The notes below the pieces were generated by a model. The model saw nothing but the letters and a program-made list of their open reading frames with translations, was not told where the DNA came from and searched no databases. DNA of 64,000 bases from Bdellovibrio sp. BCCA (GTDB lineage: Bacteria; Bdellovibrionota; Bdellovibrionia; Bdellovibrionales; Bdellovibrionaceae): the NCBI RefSeq assembly GCF_037996825.1, contig NZ_JBBNAC010000001.1, forward strand, positions 1,860,001 to 1,924,000, in the 5' to 3' direction. The translations under genes were made by a program, and so were the position numbers. Position 1 is the first letter of the stretch. Each line of letters opens with the position of its first letter. Shown here one piece after another: positions 25,875-34,621 of the stretch.

Positions 25875-28172
25875 AACTTTCTCCTTTTTCCACGGTACTG
25901 AAGTCAAGAGCCACGGGCAACTTTTCAAGAGTGTTGGGAGAAGAATCAAATCTCCGACAAGACCAGCCAGCATCGACAAAAGCATGTAGAAGCCAAAGAT
26001 GCGATTCATGGCAAAATAAGACGCCATAAACACGGAGAATCCTGCGAGAAGGGTTAGGCTTGATATCAAACAAGGATTTCCTTCACGCCACAATGTTTTT
26101 TCGATCTCAAGATTTTTTGATTTCGAGGCCTTTTGGATCAGGCGCAGCCTCTCTAAAAGATAAACCGTGTTGTTAAACGCCAATCCCAAGGCGATTGAAA
26201 AGATAATCGCAACACTCGGCTTAATCGGTGTCTGTGAAATCGCAAGAAACCCTAAAAGAGCTGCGGGGGGAACTAAATTTGGAATACAAGCCACCAGGGC
26301 CCAGCGCAAAGATCTAAAGACAAAAACTAAAACCAAACAAATAGCTGCCATTGATTGCCAGAAACCAAAGATCAATTCATGGGAAAGTTCATTGTTTAAA
26401 TGATGAATGGTTGAGCCCATTCCGGTCACTTCCACTGTCATCTGCGGAAAACTGTTTTGCGTAATAGATTTGATGTTCGCAACCAATGAGTGAAGCTCAT
26501 TAGCTGGCAAATCGCGCGTTCGCACGGAAACCCGTGTATTGGAAGAATCCGTATTTAAAAAGTTCTTTAAAGGACTGTTGTTGGAAAGCGAATACAAAAA
26601 GAAAATCTCCGCCGTTGAAGAACGGCTCGCCGGAAGACGAGAGTGATGGAGGTTGGCGGCAGCCACCAAGTCCGGAAGGCCCACGACGCTGCCAACACCA
26701 TTGAGTGCGCGAATATCACTTAAGAGTTGATCAAGCTTTGCTAAAAGCTTTGGATCATTCCATACATCGGCAGCCCCTTTGATTTCAATATCAACCGGGA
26801 TCATGCCACCGAGTTCTTTATCAATCGTCTCCGTCGATAAACGCACCTGATGATTTGTTGGAAGATCATCAAAAAGACGGGCAGACCATGAAAGGCTTTG
26901 TCCTTTCAAGGCTAAACCTGAACACACAAGAATAATTAAGAACGCCCACACACCGGATCTTCTAAAAAGATACAAAGCCCAACGCGCCTTACTCCACGCC
27001 CATTCGCGTGCGCGTGGTCCAGGCAGGAAATGCAAAAGAGGAAAGAGAAGAGCTGTCGTTGCAATCCAACCAATGATAATAGCCATGGCCGCCGTTAAAC
27101 CGTAATCGCGGATTAAGGGTACCTTCACAGTGAGCAAAGCCAAGAAACCAATCATCGTTGTTGTTGAGGCAAAGAAGTTCGGCCCTAACAGAGTTTTAAA
27201 AGTATAGTTCACCAATTGATGGTGACTTAGATGCGGTTGATTTTTTCTTTCTTCCGTAAACCTTAAAAGCGTGTGAATACATAAAGACACGACATCCACA
27301 GTCGTCAAAATAGGAATCGTGCTGGAAAGAATTGAGAACGGATATCCGGCAAGCGCCATCACCGCAAGCACCATGATGTTCGCGCAAATAATCACAATAA
27401 ATGAAATGATCAGAGGCGACCAGTTCGCAAAGATAAGACCTAAGACTAAAAAGCATGCGATAAACCCTAGAACCACGAAGTTGCGAATTTCGGTTTGCAA
27501 AAGAACGCCGACATCTGTTTGTACAGCCGGAGTTCCGCCGATTTCAACGTGAGAAAATGGCACGGAGGCACTGGCTGTCACAGCCAAGTTTTGGCGAAGA
27601 TGCAAGAGCTCTTGCGTATTCAGAGGCTGGATGTTCACAATGATCGAAGCCGTTTTTCCGTCTTTAGAAATCAGTGTCGGAGAAATTAAAGGATTGTTCA
27701 AAGTTTCAGACTGCCATTTTTCTGTAGGTAAACTTTGCAGAAGCGGTCCCACACTTAGACCATGGTCACTATTTATTGCACCCTGAACGGTCGCCAAACT
27801 CAGAGTGTTTTTCACTCCTGGGAAGTGCGCAAGAAGATCTGTGAGCCTTTCTAAGCTTTGAATCTTTTCTTTTTGAAACCAGGTCTCGCTCTCGGAAGGA
27901 ATTTTTGCTGTAATGATGAACGGTTGCGAGTCAGAAAGCTGAAACAGCTGTCGTGTGTGTTCATCCCTCTTCAATAGCGGATTATCCTGGGGAAGAAACT
28001 GTTTTAAACTGTACTGCGTCTGTAATTTTGGGAGAGCGAAAAGTCCTAGGACTGTAAGAACGAAAACTACAAGTAGAGAGGAAATGGAAATTCTTTTGAC
28101 GGAATTTGGAAAATTAGAATTTTCAGTTTTCTTTTTCTTCATGCGTATGTCTTCTTTCGATTCTTGTTGCAC
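25092..28172 (-). CDS. RND/MMPL transporter fused to a LolA-like lipoprotein-sorting domain
   Basis: A 1026-residue protein. Residues ~25-765 form an MMPL-type RND exporter with two large periplasmic loops and about 12 membrane segments (VLGFIACFLVLGLIFANWSP, GFWQSMAAICLVLVFVFRSL, SSLTLLAGFSVFMASYFAMN). Residues ~767-1026 form an outer-membrane lipoprotein-sorting (LolA-like) domain with KGEQEDKWIYLPSTKQTRRL, GSELSVEDFDF and SYVAASDYLPVKAECFDKQG. The joint carries a signal-peptide-like segment. In other genomes these are usually separate neighbouring genes. The start may be GTG at 28172 (AAAGGAT upstream) or ATG at 28142. It is divergent from a large exported protein. It likely moves lipid-like cargo to the outer membrane. 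Confidence 0.85.
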   Translation of the reverse strand: MQQESKEDIRMKKKKTENSNFPNSVKRISISSLLVVFVLTVLGLFALPKLQTQYSLKQFLPQDNPLLKRDEHTRQLFQLSDSQPFIITAKIPSESETWFQKEKIQSLERLTDLLAHFPGVKNTLSLATVQGAINSDHGLSVGPLLQSLPTEKWQSETLNNPLISPTLISKDGKTASIIVNIQPLNTQELLHLRQNLAVTASASVPFSHVEIGGTPAVQTDVGVLLQTEIRNFVVLGFIACFLVLGLIFANWSPLIISFIVIICANIMVLAVMALAGYPFSILSSTIPILTTVDVVSLCIHTLLRFTEERKNQPHLSHHQLVNYTFKTLLGPNFFASTTTMIGFLALLTVKVPLIRDYGLTAAMAIIIGWIATTALLFPLLHFLPGPRAREWAWSKARWALYLFRRSGVWAFLIILVCSGLALKGQSLSWSARLFDDLPTNHQVRLSTETIDKELGGMIPVDIEIKGAADVWNDPKLLAKLDQLLSDIRALNGVGSVVGLPDLVAAANLHHSRLPASRSSTAEIFFLYSLSNNSPLKNFLNTDSSNTRVSVRTRDLPANELHSLVANIKSITQNSFPQMTVEVTGMGSTIHHLNNELSHELIFGFWQSMAAICLVLVFVFRSLRWALVACIPNLVPPAALLGFLAISQTPIKPSVAIIFSIALGLAFNNTVYLLERLRLIQKASKSKNLEIEKTLWREGNPCLISSLTLLAGFSVFMASYFAMNRIFGFYMLLSMLAGLVGDLILLPTLLKSCPWLLTSVPWKKEKVMAIASSFVLVLVISFAPRFVQAEATAAPSVQKIGEEMSSRLRSHDEEFVVNMKIIEADGSSKDRQMRIWRLSPEKKEHYLLVRMQKPQDLKGTALLATLKGEQEDKWIYLPSTKQTRRLTGESGQGGILGSELSVEDFDFNREQGAQNALKKEIEVKGKKYYLIESDVNSTSANYSKIVSYVAASDYLPVKAECFDKQGKLLKVLDITGYKKVSPTKWRAGKIKIRNVQNKRGTEITISQVKIDQNIKSSRFTPKALAED

Positions 28173-28232
28173 AAGATCCTTTAGAAATTTCTTCTCTCGC
28201 CGTATTCTTGAAACATGATGATGGGAACAATG

Positions 28233-29747
28233 ATGAAAAAAACAATGATAACGACGAAAGGCCTATCGGCCGCGCTATTTACATTCTTTATATCTTCACA
28301 CGGATTTTGTTTTTCGCAAATTAATTCAGAATTTGAATTGTCGCTACCTAGACAGTTTCAACAAAATATCATTGATAAAAAATGGGAAACGCTCATGAAC
28401 AAAGAATTCCAGGGAAACTGGCAATTTCCTGATCAGGAGATCGTTTCTCAAGATGTCCCAGTAAGACTCAAACAGATCTCTTTAAAGATTAAAACGAATT
28501 TGCAAAAACCGTCTCTGAGCGACGGTCAAAGCATGTTGGAATTGATGTCTAAGAATATGCAAGCAGAACTGCATATGGGCGAAGTTTCAGTTGATCATAT
28601 TGTAGAGCGTGAAGTCGGCGGCATCATCGGTCGCTTTCGTGTTCAGGCGCTTTGTAAAGATGTCGTTCTTAATTTGACTCCGGGAAAAGGCTCTTTCTCT
28701 GTGGTGATTGCGCCGTCGTTGGAAAACACGCGCGCAGGAACGGAAGTTCAAGCCGTGAATCTTTCTTGGTTGCCGGGAAGTTGGACTTCGCAAGGAATTC
28801 AGTGTTCAGGAGTGGAAGGTTTTGCGGATCTTATTAAGCAAGAGATTAATAAAGTCGCCAATGATTCAAAAAGTTTCGTTGAGCCGCAAAAAGAATTATT
28901 AAAAAAATACGTCCAAGATTATCTCAAAGATATTCAAATTGATTTTTCAAAACCACGTCAACTCATTGTGGCTCGTCCCGATTTGAGTATCGTGATGAAA
29001 GTAGATGAATACAAAGATCTTGGAAATGATGGTGCCAAGATTAAAGGTGTTTTAGAAATTCAATTTCAAAAGTCTGCTGATGCGGATTTCAAAGTTTTAA
29101 CTTTAGATCCCAAGGCTAATGACGTTAAAACAGACCAGGCACGTTTGCGTCTTCCACAAAACTTTGTCAAAGAAGTTATGCGAAGAGCTTATTCTGCAAA
29201 CTCTTGGTTGCATCAGGTAACATCGGACAAGCTTCCCGGTTTTTCTACTTTGATGAACTCCCGATTTTCGCAATGGTGGGTCTGGCCGGAACTTATGAAC
29301 TTCTCAAAGTCAGCGAAGTTCCGCTTTGATGTGTATTCTAATAAAGACGTGGACATTCAAGGTTCAGGTCTTGAATACAAAATGAAGTCGACACTTCTTG
29401 CAAAAATGAATGCTCCGATGAGCGGAAATTATATTCCGTTTATGAATTTTTCTATTCCGTTAAATTCAACAGTGCGACTTAAAGTGGAAAGCGGAAAAGC
29501 TCAAGCCACATTTGTCGATCCTATTATGGGACTGACGCCGCAATGGGATTCCAGCTACGTGAATAAATATGGAGCCAATAGAAAATTCTCTTCAGGAACC
29601 ATCCGGGATCGCATCGTGGGCTCTCTTTGGGGGCAGACGGTGAGTGTGGCCGTTCCGAATATTCCTTTAAGCGATGATCTTTCACTGAAAATCAAAAAGG
29701 TTCTTGCTCCAGCAAATCAGGATATCGTTCTGCAACTCTCGCCTTAA
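28233..29747 (+). CDS. Large exported protein of unknown function
   Basis: A ~504-residue protein with signal peptide (MKKTMITTKGLSAALFTFFI, ending near CFS). The mature part is beta-rich with a Trp-containing segment FSQWWVWPELMNFSKSAKF and a C-terminal ANQDIVLQLSP. There is no membrane helix after the signal. The start is uncertain: the ATG codons at 28215, 28218, 28221, 28230, 28233 and 28242 are all in frame and none has a clear ribosome binding site. It is divergent from the RND-LolA gene by ~40-60 bases and overlaps the outer-membrane barrel gene convergently by four bases. A periplasmic role in the same export system is inferred from position. Confidence 0.7.
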   Translation: MKKTMITTKGLSAALFTFFISSHGFCFSQINSEFELSLPRQFQQNIIDKKWETLMNKEFQGNWQFPDQEIVSQDVPVRLKQISLKIKTNLQKPSLSDGQSMLELMSKNMQAELHMGEVSVDHIVEREVGGIIGRFRVQALCKDVVLNLTPGKGSFSVVIAPSLENTRAGTEVQAVNLSWLPGSWTSQGIQCSGVEGFADLIKQEINKVANDSKSFVEPQKELLKKYVQDYLKDIQIDFSKPRQLIVARPDLSIVMKVDEYKDLGNDGAKIKGVLEIQFQKSADADFKVLTLDPKANDVKTDQARLRLPQNFVKEVMRRAYSANSWLHQVTSDKLPGFSTLMNSRFSQWWVWPELMNFSKSAKFRFDVYSNKDVDIQGSGLEYKMKSTLLAKMNAPMSGNYIPFMNFSIPLNSTVRLKVESGKAQATFVDPIMGLTPQWDSSYVNKYGANRKFSSGTIRDRIVGSLWGQTVSVAVPNIPLSDDLSLKIKKVLAPANQDIVLQLSP

Positions 29748-31054
29748 AAGGATCTAGAAACCGACAGAGTGTACGAGTCATTTTTCTCGTACACTCCTAG
29801 CGGTGTATCACTCGGGCCTTGAATAAGGCTCGCCGTGAGCGAAACAAGCCACGCATCAAAGAAGCGGCGGCCTAACGTCACTTCTTCGTAGTTGCTACCG
29901 TGAATTTCATCGTAAAGACCCAAAAGAGAAAAATTCCAAACTTCTTTCCAAGTCATTCTTCCGCCTAGCATCCAAGCACGACGGAAGATTTCCGTGTAAG
30001 AAAGATTCGAGTCGTTTTCCCGCTGAGAAGAAATAAAAGAATGTTGAAGTATCGCGATTAAAACAGCGTCAGAACCAATATTGAAAGTCTTTTCTAAACC
30101 CAAAACATTTTCATGGGTCCACCCAGGAAGATTTTTGTCGTCGCCAAGACTTTGCGTATAGGCCGTCGCATATTTAAATAAAAAATCCCATTGGTTGCTC
30201 ACGAAAGTAAATCCACCCTGACGAATGCGATAATTTTTGGTGTTAAGAACCACGTCAGGATCGACTTGCACCACGGTCTTTGGTGACACTTGCACAATCG
30301 TCCCAGTCACCATGGGTTGAACTAAAGGAAATGAAGCCACCCCTTCAAAATACGTTAAGCCCAAATCAATAAAGCTCCCGCGTCTTTGAATGCGAAGAGC
30401 GGCATTGTTATCTAGCGCGTGATCCAAATCCTGCCTTGAGGTGTAACTGTAACGTAATGTTTTCGGTAAAAGTAAAACGATATCGTTATCAGGAGTTTCA
30501 GGAACAAACACTTCGCGAGGCAACCAACGGCTTTGCGGGCCTGGCATTGTAGATCCGCGATTTTTGGGAATATAAACGGCTTCTAAATCCCAATTATCGA
30601 AAGTGTGAGCATAAACCAAAGAGGTGGCTCCTAATTTGCGACTATGAAGTGGATCAAAATACTGTCTGGAATTGATCACATCCAGCGGGTTGTATCCGTC
30701 AGTGACTCCCCAGGTGAAAATATTATTTCCAGCTTTGATCGAAAAGCTTTCCGTCTGATAGCGAACGTAGGCTTCGCTTAAATCAAAAAAATATTTTTCT
30801 TCATCGGATTTATTGTTGGGGTCCGCGATAAAAGTAGGTTTTAAATAAAAACGAAAAAAATCTTTGTATTTCCAGTCGTAAATGGGATCAAGTTCCAGTT
30901 TGTAGAATTCTTGATTGGTGTCCTCGCCATACACTTCACGGAAATACGTGACATCCAACTTTGTGTCCAAGTGCAAACTCCACTCCGTGTTCGAGCGGGC
31001 GGCCAAAGCTTTTGCACTTAAAAGAAAAAATAAAACAAAGAGGACTTTTCTCAT
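29744..31054 (-). CDS. Outer-membrane beta-barrel protein (DUF1302-like)
   Basis: A ~436-residue protein with signal peptide (MRKVLFVLFFLLSAKALAAR). Alternating beta strands run through it, for example DLSEAYVRYQTESFSIKAGN, and FTWGVTDGYNPLDVINSRQY resembles the DUF1302/alginate-export type barrel. The C-terminus SYTLSVSRSF ends in Phe, the usual barrel-assembly signal. The ATG at 31054 is chosen because it gives a clean signal peptide; the frame is open to 31093. In other bacteria such barrels accompany MMPL-RND and LolA-like genes, which fits this locus. Confidence 0.75.
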   Translation of the reverse strand: MRKVLFVLFFLLSAKALAARSNTEWSLHLDTKLDVTYFREVYGEDTNQEFYKLELDPIYDWKYKDFFRFYLKPTFIADPNNKSDEEKYFFDLSEAYVRYQTESFSIKAGNNIFTWGVTDGYNPLDVINSRQYFDPLHSRKLGATSLVYAHTFDNWDLEAVYIPKNRGSTMPGPQSRWLPREVFVPETPDNDIVLLLPKTLRYSYTSRQDLDHALDNNAALRIQRRGSFIDLGLTYFEGVASFPLVQPMVTGTIVQVSPKTVVQVDPDVVLNTKNYRIRQGGFTFVSNQWDFLFKYATAYTQSLGDDKNLPGWTHENVLGLEKTFNIGSDAVLIAILQHSFISSQRENDSNLSYTEIFRRAWMLGGRMTWKEVWNFSLLGLYDEIHGSNYEEVTLGRRFFDAWLVSLTASLIQGPSDTPLGVYEKNDSYTLSVSRSF

Positions 31055-31114
31055 ACCCTTAAGAACACCATACCCTGATTTAGAAAACCACACGAACTTG
31101 CGTGTGAAATATCA

Positions 31115-31801
31115 CTAAGTGGTGGCAAATTTATTCACGTACTCAATGATGGAACTTTTAAACTCTGTAGGAAGTCCAACAAAACGAAGACCCGCATATC
31201 CATCATTTCCCACATAGACGACCTCACAAGTGGCCGTGATGGTGACAAATAAATTCGGACTGGTCAGAGTGGATTCGAAACGCTCACCAATTTGCAGGTT
31301 GCGCGCATCATTGACACCCAAGCCGCCTTCGCTAATAGAAATCACGCGGCAAGTGAATTCACCTTTGTCGCTTTCACATTTCAAGGTTCCAACGATTGGG
31401 ACGCGCGGATGGGATCGACGACTGATGCCCAAATCTTCCACAACACGTGGGATGGCATAAACCTCTTTCCAAGAAGAACTGCCTTCAGGGAGAAGATCCA
31501 CTGCAGAGTAATCTTTAAGGGTCTTAAGATGAGCAATCATATCTGAATACTTCATCGGGCTTTTTTCTTGCCCCTCAATGCGCATTTTCCAAATGCCTTG
31601 GGATTCCGCTGACGGAGGTGTGATTTGGAACGCTTCTTTAAGAGATTGTCTCCAGCGCGAAGGAGTCATCCATTCAGATTGACCACGCCCCCAGATCTGC
31701 GGTTCCTTTGCAGAATTTAAACGTGCTTCGATCTCTTCATGATCGTAAGGTCCCGTTACTTGACCTTCGCTGAGAATAAACCAAATCTTTGGATGCGCCA
31801 C
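31115..31801 (-). CDS. PilZ-domain protein with N-terminal GYF_2-like repeats
   Basis: A 228-residue cytoplasmic protein. Residues ~5-110 contain two GYF_2-like modules (WFILSEGQVTGPYDHEEIEA and WKMRIEGQEKSPMKYSDMIA). Residues ~125-225 are a PilZ domain that normally binds cyclic di-GMP. The RxxxR element is present (SRRSHPRVPI), but the second motif reads SISEGG where D/N-x-S-x-x-G is expected, so one binding residue is replaced. The start is GTG at 31801, supported by GAGGAG nine bases upstream. It may be a weak or modified c-di-GMP receptor. Confidence 0.82.
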   Translation of the reverse strand: MAHPKIWFILSEGQVTGPYDHEEIEARLNSAKEPQIWGRGQSEWMTPSRWRQSLKEAFQITPPSAESQGIWKMRIEGQEKSPMKYSDMIAHLKTLKDYSAVDLLPEGSSSWKEVYAIPRVVEDLGISRRSHPRVPIVGTLKCESDKGEFTCRVISISEGGLGVNDARNLQIGERFESTLTSPNLFVTITATCEVVYVGNDGYAGLRFVGLPTEFKSSIIEYVNKFATT

Positions 31802-31877
31802 GAACGTGCTCCTCGCAGTTGACTCTTGTGTTTTATTACAGCGAAAGGTATATCACTTTGTCTAGGAGAATTAATTC

Positions 31878-32471
31878 ATGAAGTACATTATCGCTGGAAC
31901 AGATCGCCCTGATTCGAACACTCTGAAAGTTTCAAAATACATCCAAGCCATCTACAAAAACTTGGGTGAAGATGTCGAGATCATGGATCTTAAAGTGATG
32001 AAAAAAGATCTTCACGATGACATGCAATACGGAAAAACCAGCGAAAGTTTAAAGCCGTATCTGGAAAAGATCGCAAAGAGCGAAGGTTTGATTGTTGTTT
32101 GTCCCGAGTACAATGGCTCTATGCCGGGCGTTCTTAAGTACTTTATCGATCACTGGCGTTATCCCGAGTCTTTTGAATTTCGTCCGGTATGTTTCGTAGG
32201 TCTTGGCGGAATGTTTGGTGCTCTTCGCCCAGTGGAACATCTGCAGCAAGTTTTCGGATACAGAAATTCCTTTATCTATCCAGAGCGCGTTTTCATTATG
32301 AATGTGCATAAAGTACTAAGTGCTGACGGACAGGTGCAGGACGACATGATTAAGCAGCTTTTGGTCAAACAAGCCGAGGGCTTCCAAAAGTTCACGCAGG
32401 CTTTAAGTTCATTTAAGATTGATGCTAACGCGGTTATCGAGCAAAAGAAGCAGCCGTCGGCTCGCGGTTAA
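31878..32471 (+). CDS. NADPH-dependent FMN reductase family protein
   Basis: A 197-residue flavodoxin-like protein. The signature LIVVCPEYNGSMPGVLKYFI near residue 78 and FVGLGGMFGALRPVEHLQQV near residue 115 place it in the NAD(P)H-dependent FMN/azo/chromate reductase family. TAGGAG precedes the ATG by nine bases. It is divergent from the PilZ gene, with ~75 bases of promoter space between them. The physiological acceptor cannot be determined. Confidence 0.88.
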   Translation: MKYIIAGTDRPDSNTLKVSKYIQAIYKNLGEDVEIMDLKVMKKDLHDDMQYGKTSESLKPYLEKIAKSEGLIVVCPEYNGSMPGVLKYFIDHWRYPESFEFRPVCFVGLGGMFGALRPVEHLQQVFGYRNSFIYPERVFIMNVHKVLSADGQVQDDMIKQLLVKQAEGFQKFTQALSSFKIDANAVIEQKKQPSARG

Positions 32472-32562
32472 CCATCTTATCGTGAACGCGGCCCTCAAAA
32501 TAAATTAATCCTAGGATTAGAAGGGCTGCTAGTAACCATTTAGAACGAAATATCGGTGTCAT
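32434..32562 (-). CDS. Possible 42-residue membrane peptide
   Basis: The minus strand carries an ATG at 32562 and reads MTPIFRSKWLLAALLILGLI, then a polar tail ending at a TAA at 32434. It has one clear membrane segment preceded by basic residues. The 3' part overlaps the end of the FMN reductase gene on the other strand. There is no strong ribosome binding site, so the call is tentative. Confidence 0.35.
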   Translation of the reverse strand: MTPIFRSKWLLAALLILGLIYFEGRVHDKMVNREPTAASFAR

Positions 32563-32623
32563 AGTAGTTCTATGATCTCAAACCGCTCAAAATGAAGGCA
32601 ACTAAACTTCTTGTAATGAGGGA

Positions 32624-34621
32624 TTGTGCGTCATTTTTAATGAGCACCTACTGACAAGCGTCTGGTTCCGCTCTAGACTCAGGGCTTATTGCGAAAATTT
32701 AGACGGGGTTTGTGTCATCGAAAAACCGGGCCATAATAAGAATGCAAATATTTTAATGCTCTCGCTGGGGGCTCTTGGTGTGGTCTTTGGGGACATCGGA
32801 ACGAGTCCTCTATACGCCCTTCGTGAGTGCTTTGGAGAATACGGTCTCGCACCCACGCCGGAAAACGTGATCGGAATTCTTTCTCTGATTTTCTGGACTC
32901 TTATCACCGTGATTTGCATCAAGTACATGGCGTTCGTGATGAGAGCAGACAATAAAGGGGAGGGAGGAATTCTCTCTTTGATGGCTCTTGCTGTTCGCAG
33001 TCAGCACAATAAAGACGTCACTCATCGTCGTTGGATCATGACCATCTTAGGACTTTTCGGTGCGGCTCTTTTATACGGAGACGGAATTATCACTCCCGCC
33101 GTTTCGGTTTTATCTGCGATGGAAGGTCTCTCTCTTGTCGCGCCCAATTTAGAATCCTTCGTCATTCCTTTAACCATCTTCGTGATGAATGCCCTGTTCT
33201 TGATGCAAAAATACGGCACGGGTCGTATTGGTGTGATCTTCGGCCCCATCCTTCTGATCTGGTTCGTTGCCCTCGGGGCTTTAGGCATCAACGGCATGTC
33301 TGAAAATCTTCACATCTTTGAAGCTCTTCTTCCGCACCATGCGTTTGAATTCTTCTTCCGCAATGGCTGGCATGGCTTTATCGTTCTTGGTTCTGTGTTC
33401 CTAGTCGTAACAGGTGGTGAGGCCCTTTACGCTGACATGGGACACTTTGGAAAAAGACCGATCCGTTTGGCGTGGTTCACAATTGCGCTTCCAGCTTTGA
33501 CTTTAAATTATTTCGGTCAAGGTGCTTTGCTCCTCAATCATCCGGATGCGGTTTCAAATCCGTTTTACCTTCTCGCTCCAAAGTGGGCGCTTCTTCCGAT
33601 GGTTATCTTAGCGACGTTAGCTACCGTGATCGCTTCGCAGGCTTTGATCTCGGGCGTATTTTCAATCACTCGCCAGGCCATTCAATTGGGTTTCTGTCCG
33701 CGTATTTCAATCATTCACACTTCAAGTCAGGAAATCGGTCAGATCTATGTGCCTGCCGTGAACTGGGCTCTTTTTGCGGGTGTTATCTGGCTTGTCTTAA
33801 CATTTAAAACTTCCAGCAACTTGGCGGCAGCTTACGGTATCGCCGTGACGGGAACAATGGTCATCACGACAGTTCTTGCTTACGAAGTCGCCCGACAAAA
33901 ATGGAATTGGAGCCTCCTAAAAGCTTCTTCTATCTTTGGCGCTTTCTTGATTATGGACATGGCTTTCTTCGGAGCCAATGCTCGTAAGATCACACACGGT
34001 GGCTGGGTGCCGCTCGTGATTGGTGCAATCATTTATCTTTTGATGACGACATGGCAAAAAGGCCGTCAGGTTTTATTCCGCCGTTTGAAAGAACGCTCCA
34101 TGCCGATTGAAGAGTTCTGTCAGAAAATTTTGCGTGAGCCGCCTCTGCGCGCTCCAGGAACGGCGATCTATATGACCGGAGATCCTTGGGGTGTGCCAGT
34201 GCCGTTGCTTCACAATTTAAAACACAACAAGGTTCTGCATCAGCGTGTGGCGATTCTTACGATTCAAACGCGCGAAGTTCCTTTTGTGACGAAAAAAGAT
34301 CGCATCTCCATTCAGGAAGTCATTCCGAATATGTACCGCATTCTTGCGTACTACGGATTTATGGAGACGCCGAAGATGAAACACATTCTTGAGGCGTGCC
34401 GACAAAAAGACATTAATTTCAACGTGCACGATACGACTTTTGTGTTAGGCCGTGAAACAATCATCGCCGATAAAGGCCCGAACAACAGTGATGAACCGGG
34501 GATGTCGCATTGGCGCGAGCGTCTTTTTGCCGTGATGTCGAAAAATGCGCAAAGACCAACGGCGTTCTTCCGTATTCCTCCGAATCAAGTGATTGAAGTG
34601 GGTATTCAAGTTGAAATCTAA
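32624..34621 (+). CDS. kup: Kup-family potassium uptake protein
   Basis: A KUP/HAK/KT potassium symporter with ~12 membrane segments and a C-terminal soluble domain. The diagnostic first segment is SLGALGVVFGDIGTSPLYAL, with a later segment FGAALLYGDGIITPAVSVLS and GGEALYADMGHFGKRPIRLA. The start is unclear: the frame opens at TTG 32624, an in-frame ATG occurs only at 32756 (already at the first membrane segment), and no ATG or GTG lies at the expected place. It overlaps the patatin gene convergently by four bases. Confidence 0.9.
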   Translation: MCVIFNEHLLTSVWFRSRLRAYCENLDGVCVIEKPGHNKNANILMLSLGALGVVFGDIGTSPLYALRECFGEYGLAPTPENVIGILSLIFWTLITVICIKYMAFVMRADNKGEGGILSLMALAVRSQHNKDVTHRRWIMTILGLFGAALLYGDGIITPAVSVLSAMEGLSLVAPNLESFVIPLTIFVMNALFLMQKYGTGRIGVIFGPILLIWFVALGALGINGMSENLHIFEALLPHHAFEFFFRNGWHGFIVLGSVFLVVTGGEALYADMGHFGKRPIRLAWFTIALPALTLNYFGQGALLLNHPDAVSNPFYLLAPKWALLPMVILATLATVIASQALISGVFSITRQAIQLGFCPRISIIHTSSQEIGQIYVPAVNWALFAGVIWLVLTFKTSSNLAAAYGIAVTGTMVITTVLAYEVARQKWNWSLLKASSIFGAFLIMDMAFFGANARKITHGGWVPLVIGAIIYLLMTTWQKGRQVLFRRLKERSMPIEEFCQKILREPPLRAPGTAIYMTGDPWGVPVPLLHNLKHNKVLHQRVAILTIQTREVPFVTKKDRISIQEVIPNMYRILAYYGFMETPKMKHILEACRQKDINFNVHDTTFVLGRETIIADKGPNNSDEPGMSHWRERLFAVMSKNAQRPTAFFRIPPNQVIEVGIQVEI

